From: Casuarina equisetifolia | Taxonomy: Eukaryota; Streptophyta; Magnoliopsida; Fagales; Casuarinaceae | Direction: 5' to 3' | NCBI GenBank assembly: GCA_028551475.1 | Contig: CM052354.1 | Span: 8,128,001 to 8,192,000, forward strand | DNA length: 64,000 bases | In this document: positions 57,466 to 64,000 of the stretch, one piece after another | Numbering within the stretch: position 1 is the stretch's first letter | Layout: every line of letters begins with the position of its first letter | Notes under the pieces: generated by a model | What the model was told of the DNA's origin: nothing | The model's input: only the letters and a program-made list of their open reading frames with translations | The model's database searches: none | Program-made: the position numbers and the translations under genes

Positions 57466-58032
57466 CTCTCGGATTCTCGAAACCTTCAGAATACACTGCT
57501 TTTCTTCACACGAACAATCAAAAAATACAAAACACTAAAACAGACTAATCTTCTCTATACAACGCGGCAATCAAAACCACGGAATTCGGGCACCGAAGCC
57601 ATCGACTCCCGGTGAATTCAACCAAGATCAAACACGAAACAGCATCTGAGGCGGCTGAATCCGCATCCAATGTAGAATCAAACAAAACCAAGAAACGAGG
57701 CTCAGATCAGATCCGTACAACGAAAATGCGTATAGATTCAAACGAGTCCGAAACAATGCTAGCTTCCAGATGAAACCGAATCGGAATCCAAGCAAACAGA
57801 TACAAATTCCGATTGAAACGGACTCTAGACCGGCTACTTTTTTGGACTTTTGATCGGATCCGAACAATGCAGGCTGTCTCCGAAGAAATGGAACGCTTAT
57901 CGTCACATCCAGATCTGCAAAATTTCTAAAAACAAAAAAATAATCTCTTGTCCCCGTGATTCACTGTATATTTTTGGTTTTCTATTTTTATTTGCATTTG
58001 TTGTGCTTTTTTATTTTTCGCTTCGAATCTGA

Positions 58033-58052
58033 GGGGGGGGGGGGGGGGGGGG
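58033..58052 (+). repeat. Poly(G) run of 20
   Basis: Twenty consecutive G, about 570 bases upstream of the SNARE start codon. Length may be unreliable in an assembly. Confidence 0.85.
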
Positions 58053-59704
58053 TTTGGAGGCTTGAAAGACCACCGGCATTTTAGCCGTTAAAACCGCAAA
58101 TCAAAATCTGGAACGACATGGGCCCGCGTGTCTTCGACGGAGTCAACATTTGTCTTCCTCACTTGGATTCGTGTACGCGCATTGCTTTTGGACGGTTGTG
58201 ATGCAAGCTGATTCTTGAGCGATCGCCGAAGATCCCTAGTTCTTTTGAAGACGAAGTTAAAGCATCATAGGAACTAAGTACCTGCGAGCGGCCACGAAGA
58301 AGTAGTGGAGCCGTATGCACCTAGAAAGTAGCTAGATCTTTAATGAGAACTTGGGCTCAGTGATGTACTAAGTTTCTTAGGTTTTCTTTAATGGTTTAAT
58401 GGTAGGGTTTGTTGTTCCCCAGGCTTGCATTTATGGTTTGGCGTGTTGCTTATGAAGAAGAAGGAACGTGTAAAGGGCACCTTGATCAATGTGCAAATTG
58501 GTTCTTCTTTTTGAGGTACAAGTCTCTTTCGTTTACTATGTTTATCTTATTGCTAAACTAAGGCTTGATCTTGATTAGCCCATATAGCCATTAAGGCCAA
58601 AATGCACTCTAAACTCATGCACTTTGGTTAGTCAGTTAACTCAAGAGGTGAATTAGACTCTAAATTAGACTCAAAATTATCTTATCTTATCTACTAATAT
58701 ATGCACTAAACTCTAAATTAGACTTGTTGCTATGCACTACTTGAACCAACTAGTTAATAATGCTAAACTAGATTTGGAATAAGAATTGAACAGTGCAAGT
58801 CAAAGGTAGAGAAATACACATGTTGAGGGAGGGCATGGTGGGCCTAGTGCCTAATTATGTTAGTCTTAACTATTCGAACTCAAGTGATACAAATGAGACA
58901 TGTGCCAACTAATCTATTAACCACAAATGGGTTGAAATCATTAAAGATTATATTATGCCCTTTGACTAATTATTTAACCTTTTGTCCCTATCCAATGGTC
59001 GCACCAATTAATATCATAACTTTGTTATTTATTCAAACATTATTCCCCCTATCGGAGGGATGCCTTGATCTCACACTCCTAGATGGAGACAGCACTTGTC
59101 GTCCAAAGAGGGTTTGAAAAATGATATTTCTTTTGGGTTAAAATTTTAAACTTATAGTAAAGGGATATCAAAGCTATCAATTTTTTATTAGGAGATACAA
59201 ATGAGACATGTATAAGCAAATCTATCAACCATAGGTGGGTTGAAATTGTTAAAGATTAGGTTATGCATTTTTGCTAACAATTAAGTTTTTGTCCCAATCT
59301 CATTTGGTTAGAATTTTAAACTTGTCATAAAGTGACATTAATCCAAGAGGATGTGAAAGACAAGAGTGTAGTCCCACCTTTAGGGAACTAATTGTCACTT
59401 TTTGAGGTTGTTGGAAAGAGTGTCATGGCTACTAGGTACGGATCGAACTTGTCCCACGTGGGATAGAATAAGCCAACGGATTAAGAACTCTTAACCATTA
59501 TTCTTGTTTTAACAATACTTCTTAAGCAACCATCGTAATCACAAAATAAAAGGCATTTCTCTATCTTATTGTTAATTGTTTATAAGTTGAGGTTAATCTA
59601 AATATTAACAACTAAATAAGTAATTTCCAAAATAAGTACATGTAATTATTGTGGATGCTATAAAGAATTTGAAATCAATTAAAGTTTTATTCTTCCTTTT
59701 CAGA

Positions 59705-59895
59705 CTGGCACGCATTTTCCGGTCTGCCATGTGCAGTGGCGCATGTAAATCACGTTAAAGTTGTGAATCGCAGAAGCGGATTTCCGTCTGCCACCGTCAG
59801 TGCATGCAAACACGAAAAATCTGTTGGCAGAGATCTTGGGTTTCTATCTGCCACTGTCAATGCCTTTAATTACGTAAATTGCCATGTTATCTATG
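59705..59895. repeat. Diverged short tandem repeat, about 62-bp unit
   Basis: Three units share a TTYCNGTCTGCCAYYGTCARTG-like core followed by GCATGYAAAYCACG-like sequence, with cores near 59718, 59786 and 59848. It is GC-richer than the surrounding DNA and open in one plus-strand frame (59736-60008), which has no family match. Confidence 0.6.
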
Positions 59896-60994
59896 TTACC
59901 GTTTTGACTGCAGTCTTGTGCAACCGGATTCCTACGACTGCTCATGTTCCTCAACAACGTAACAGCCATTTCAGCAGTCAGCACTTCCTAGGAAGGATTT
60001 GCTTTTAGTTTGTGTATTTTTTATTAGGGAGTTCAAAAGTTTAATTTAATATTTATTTTATAAGCTAAGATGTCAAATTTTATATGATACAACTTCCATC
60101 TAATTTAAAATTTTAAAATATTAAGTAGTAAAATTCATATATTTATAATTAAGATATTTGGTCATATGTTTAGCTTTATTAATAATTGAAATTTATTACT
60201 TTTTACAGGTAAGTTTTAGAAAAAAAAAACTTTTTAACCTTTTATAATAATTTTAATTTTAAAAAAATAACAAAATATTTAATATTTTTATTAGTAAGGT
60301 AAAATTCATTAGTTATATCTTAATAATGTACTTACCATGATGATCAAATATTATACCATTAAAATTGTGGTGAAAAGTTAATGATTTTATAAATTATTTT
60401 CAAAGACAGAAAGTGATGGAATCCAACTTTGCTGTGTTTGTTCCCTTGGTGTTCGCACCGAGTGAAACTCACTCAGGCTTTGGCTTTCCCATGCCTCTCG
60501 TACCACACTTCACGAGCAGACCAAAAGTGGGAGAGGAGAACAGGAGAGGCCACGTGGGAGAATTCAACCTTCGGGATGTCTCGCTAATCAAGAAATCCGA
60601 CGATCCCGATCACACGACACAAACACCTTTGTCCTTCACTCTCTCCAACAGTGAACGTGTTCCCAAACTATCTGCTGTTGCAGAGGAAAGAAGGTCAAAA
60701 GGGTAATACGGGTACAAGCTCGTGTTCTTTTTTTTTTTTTTTTTTTGCTCTGCTTGAAAGCATGCCTCGCGCCCTTTTCTCTTCTTCCTCTTTCTCTTTT
60801 GCCGGTCTGCGTCTCTGTTTTTCTTTTTTTTTTTTTTTTTCTGTACAACACTGTGTTTGATCGTCAAAGGTGAATTTTTTAACGCATCAGACGCATTCTT
60901 TTCGTCTTTGCTTTGGGTCTGCGTTATGTAGTATGTGTTTGTTTTGAATTTTAGGGTCTTTTTGTGTAGAAAGGTGGAGGCTTTCCGAGGAGCC

Positions 60995-63900
60995 ATGATG
61001 GACTATAGGTTGCCCGTGGCAAGGAGAACAAGGCGAGCGCTTGAGCGAATTCAGAAGGAGCACTGTCAGGTGAAGAAACGGAAGAGAAATAGTGGGGCTG
61101 ACCCCGCCAGTTCGACTGGACTCGGTGAGAGGAAGGGGTTGGCTAAGAAGGTGAAAAGCTCTAGTGGGTCTAAGAGATTAGAGGCTAATTCTAGGAAGAA
61201 GACTGAGAGGGAGAGTGTTGCTGTGTCTGATAGTAGTTTGGAAGAAATTGGAGGGAGTGATTGGGATGAAGAAGGCACTGATGGGCCCGGAAATAGCCTG
61301 GGATTGAAGAATATTGAAAGTTCTAGTGCTGCTCTTGAGAGGGCGAACAATGTGGAACAAGTAGAGGTCGATGACAGCGAGGACGAATTGGTGGTTTTGG
61401 GTGATGGGGTAGGTCTGGATGGGCCGGAGATGGATCGGAATTTTGTTATTGATGTTGATGATGATGATGATGATGATGATGTTGATGTTCCGAGTGAGAA
61501 AGATGTGAATGAGAGTAGTCATCCGAATTCTGAAGGGAGGAGCAGTGATAAAATGGCACCATCCATGACAACGGGTAAGAATAGTTGCTTGAATTTTGAT
61601 ACTGGGAAGAGCAGTGGTGGGGCGAACAGGAATGAGTCTGGCGATGGCGACGACGAGGCGTCGAATGATTCGGATAGTTCAGAAGGGGATGAGGATGAAG
61701 ATGATGGAAATGATATTTCGGTTGATTCAATTTCGTCGGAGACATCGTTGGAATCGTCCTCCGGTGACACGGACAGTGACTATGCTGCTTCCGCAGGAGA
61801 AAAATCGGGTTGTGGTTCTGAGAAAACGAGTTCAGATGACCGGTCCGAGGAGGAGGTGAAAGAGAAACTTGTTGAGAAGAGATTCATAAAGAGGGGAAGA
61901 CCAAACAAAGTTGTGGGTTGGAAGAGAAAAGTATGCGGGTTGTACGTGTTGGCTGACATAGAGAACGGCGACAACAACGTAGATGGTGTCGAGGACAGTT
62001 CTGCTAACCCCACTCATAAGCCTTCTTGCGTGGCTCGGAGAACCCGTTCTCATTTTACGTCAAAATATAGAAAGAAGGGGCTTGGAACTTTCAGTCAGCC
62101 ATTATGCATTGATGAGGAGTCGTCGAAGTCCTCAAGTGGACATGATGAAACTGATGGTCGCAGGGTAGCATTTTCTGATAAAAAAGATGTTGGGTCTGAT
62201 TGTGGGAGTGAAGATGATTTTAGCGATGATGAGACTTGTGGTACTGGTAAGAAAACTCTGTCTAGTTCGCAGAAGGTTGAGGATAACAGAGGTCAGGGCG
62301 ATGAAGGTGGACAGAAAGTACGTCGGAGGGATGAACGGAAGTTTAGGAAGGCCTTCAAAGGAAAGAGCACCAACTTGGGTGAAAAATGTGACTCTTTAAA
62401 GGTTCTTGTAGATTCAATTTTGGAGAAAGGAGTTACTCTGGAAGAGATGGAGTCTTTTAAGGATGAAAGTGATTCAGCACTAGACAACATTCCTCTACCT
62501 TTGAAGTTTAGCTTTGGAATTGAGGAGTTGAGTCCACCACCAAAAACAGAAGAGGAGAAAGAAATGGATGAACTTTGGGCCTCCTTTGAGTTGGCTCTTA
62601 GATCTAGTGAAATTGGTATTTCACCCGATTCTGCTAAGGTATGCCGGTGTTGTGAAGAAGCAAAGCTACAAATTATTTTTATATATTTTTATGAGCTCAC
62701 TTTTTGTCTGTTCTAGTTGACTACTCTTCATTTGTTTCGTTTTTGCCCCTCCTCTGCTCATTAGCATCTTGGATGTTTGTATGTGCTTCTCCTGAAACTT
62801 TATATGTTTGATTTGACAGGTTGCAGATGAAGACACACTTCCTCCGCCAAAGGATGATGTTGATGGAGCTCCTCTTTGTCATGTAGGGAATCATGAGTTT
62901 ATTCTTGACGAGGAAGTTGGACTAAGATGTGCATTTTGCTCATATGTTAAAATGGAGATGAAGTATATTCTACCATCTTTTGTAAGTCATGCTATATTTT
63001 CTGTTTTATGTTTATATCAAGTGATTTATCAAGATTATTTGCTAGGCTCTCTAATCTCTCTGTCTCTTCTGTCCATGGAATAGAGTTAACATCTTTGAAG
63101 GTTTAATGTTTATTTGTTAGGCTTTCAAATATCTCTGTCTTTGCTGTCCATGAAATATAGCCAACATCTTTGAAGGTTTAGTGTTTAATGTTAATGATAG
63201 TAGAATCACTGAATTCTGTATACTGTTAAGATTACTCTTTCAAACACTTTTTCGTAATGGTAACTCTGCATACATTTTTTTGCTTTAGGTAACAAAATAC
63301 TATGTTCCGTAGCTTGATGAATGGGATTACATTTTCTGAGTTGAAGAGGATTATCCCGGATGAAAGGGATTGATGAATGTGTTAAAAAGGATGGCATACC
63401 TTTGTTTTCTGTCTGGTTTTTTTTTTTTTTTTGCTTTTTAGTCTCTGCTTATCAACTTGATAATAGAACAGTTTTGCACCAAACATCTGTTTTCTTTTTT
63501 TGAATGTGCTTTTGCATATTGTAGAGTACACATCCTTTTGGAAAAGGATTATACCGGATGAAAGGGTTTGATGAATGTGTTAGAAAGGATGGCATACCTT
63601 TGTTTTCTGTCTGAGTGTTTTTTTTTTTTTTTTTTTGCTTTTTAGTCTCTGCTTATCAACTTGATAATAGAACAGTTTTGCACCGAACATCTGTTTTCTT
63701 TCTTTGAATGTGCTTTTGCATATTGTAGAGTACGCATCCTTTTGGAAAATCAGATAGGAGAGACTCAGGTGTTGAAATGAACCCCTTCAGCTTGGATGAT
63801 TTTGGGTTTCAAGATGGTACTGATTCCCCTTTTGGCTGTAATCCCCAAGGTCATGTTGAAGCCACAGTATGGGACATCATTCCTGGCATAAAAAATAGTA

Positions 63901-64000
63901 TGTATCCACATCAACGTGATGGTTTTGAGTTTATTTGGAAGAACATAGCTGGAGGAATTCTTCTTGATGAGTTGAAAAGCCAAACAACTTCTGATGGGAG
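60995..64000 (+). CDS. CLSY4-like: CLASSY3/4-like SNF2 protein, 5' part (runs off the window)
   Basis: CLASSY proteins are SNF2-family factors that guide RNA polymerase IV to loci for 24-nt siRNA production and DNA methylation. Exons: 60995-62638 (548 codons), 62820-62981 (54 codons) and 63729 to beyond 64000, all phase 0 with GT/AG borders. I chose ATG 60995 because MMDYRLPVARRTRRA matches the family-type PVARRTR start; an in-frame ATG at 60935 would add an unlikely leader. Exon 1 is a long acidic, Ser/Asp/Glu-rich disordered region with an 8-Asp run (GATn at about 61455-61481). Exon 2 has CHVGNHEFILDEEVGLRCAF followed by C, and exon 3 has VWDIIPGIKNSMYPHQRDGF and EFIWKNIAGGILLDELK, the entry to the SNF2 ATPase region. 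Motor motifs lie beyond the window. CLSY3 and CLSY4 cannot be separated here. Confidence 0.88.
63040..63190 (+). repeat. Tandem duplication of about 75 bp in CLASSY-like intron 2
   Basis: Two diverged copies share GCTNTCNAATCTCTCTGTC-like and AACATCTTTGAAGGTTTA stretches (the latter near 63088 and 63162). Confidence 0.8.
63348..63749 (+). repeat. Tandem duplication spanning the exon 3 splice acceptor
   Basis: Units 63348-63545 (198 bp) and 63546-63749 (204 bp) are nearly identical, differing mainly in poly(T) length. Each unit ends with the acceptor TTGTAG and the first 21 bases of exon 3 (AGTACRCATCCTTTTGGAAAA). The gene therefore has two candidate acceptors, ending at 63524 and 63728. Confidence 0.92.

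Larger units (their letters stand above)
57466..60994. promoter_or_regulatory. Region between two divergent gene starts
   Basis: The SNARE gene (minus) and the CLASSY-like gene (plus) start facing away from each other, so promoters of both lie here. The left part (57466-58010) is GC-richer 5' UTR and promoter DNA. A 20-G run is at 58033-58052. The middle is AT-rich without genes. Near 60551 a CACGTG G-box sits within GGCCACGTGGGAG. Poly(T) tracts at about 60728-60745 and 60824-60840 lie in the CLASSY-like leader. The open stretch 60413-60706 has no family match and is not called. Confidence 0.5.

Noticed and set aside
60413-60706. 97-codon open stretch before the CLASSY-like gene
   Set aside because: It has no family resemblance and no clear splice link to the CLASSY-like exon 1. 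It probably lies in the promoter or leader.
61178-61770. Several minus-strand Ser/His-rich open stretches
   Set aside because: They are shadows of the acidic, repeat-biased CLASSY-like exon 1 (GAT runs read as ATC on the other strand).
1-64000. CRISPR arrays, bacterial operons or phage-like systems
   Set aside because: No regularly spaced short repeats or prokaryotic gene organisation were seen. The window is plant nuclear DNA.

Overview
This window is nuclear DNA from a flowering plant, most likely a eudicot. The evidence is GT-AG introns in typical plant genes, an intron-containing plant tRNA-Tyr, plant-type LTR retrotransposons with iMet and Asp tRNA primer sites, and an AT-rich background. 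I cannot name the species. No prokaryotic or organellar features were seen.

Layout. 1-5.4 kb: an unrecognised two-exon 3' end and a MATH (TRAF-like) gene, apparently damaged in its second MATH domain, both on the minus strand. 5.4-10.5 kb: copy A of two duplicated segments, holding a half tRNA-Tyr, a DC1 (Cys/His-rich) pseudogene and the last codons of an acetolactate synthase (ALS) gene. 10.5-14 kb: simple repeats, a perfect 28-bp inverted repeat and a fragment resembling the C-terminal part of a HAIKU1-type VQ protein. 15.1-21.1 kb: a complete LTR element with near-identical LTRs and only a broken gag (a TR-GAG-type Ty3/gypsy element) with a perfect TSD. 24.1-26.3 kb: the first part of a HAL3 (phosphopantothenoylcysteine decarboxylase) pseudogene. 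29.2-34.7 kb: a decayed full-length Ty1/copia element. 36.2-38.0 kb: an ALS pseudogene ending in an 83-bp foldback. 38.7-41.0 kb: an internally deleted copia element. 41.3-43.0 kb: copy B of the other duplicated segment, with an intact tRNA-Tyr.

43.5-64 kb is the gene-rich end. It holds an RLCK-VII protein kinase (PBL19/PBL20 type, 4 exons, 386 aa, minus strand), a Qb-SNARE of the NPSN11 type (10 exons, 261 aa, minus strand) and, running off the right edge, the 5' part of a CLASSY3/4-like SNF2 gene (plus strand) whose family works with RNA polymerase IV in RNA-directed DNA methylation.

These three genes look functional and do not form a pathway. The left two thirds is a graveyard of gene pieces, nested retrotransposons and rearranged local duplications. 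The main points of interest are the foldback that replaces the ALS 3' end, the perfect hairpin near 12.8 kb, the young but coding-defective gypsy element, the rearranged duplication carrying a tRNA gene, and a duplicated splice acceptor in the CLASSY-like gene. Exon borders were inferred by eye from splice consensus, reading phase and family resemblance. No database search was possible.
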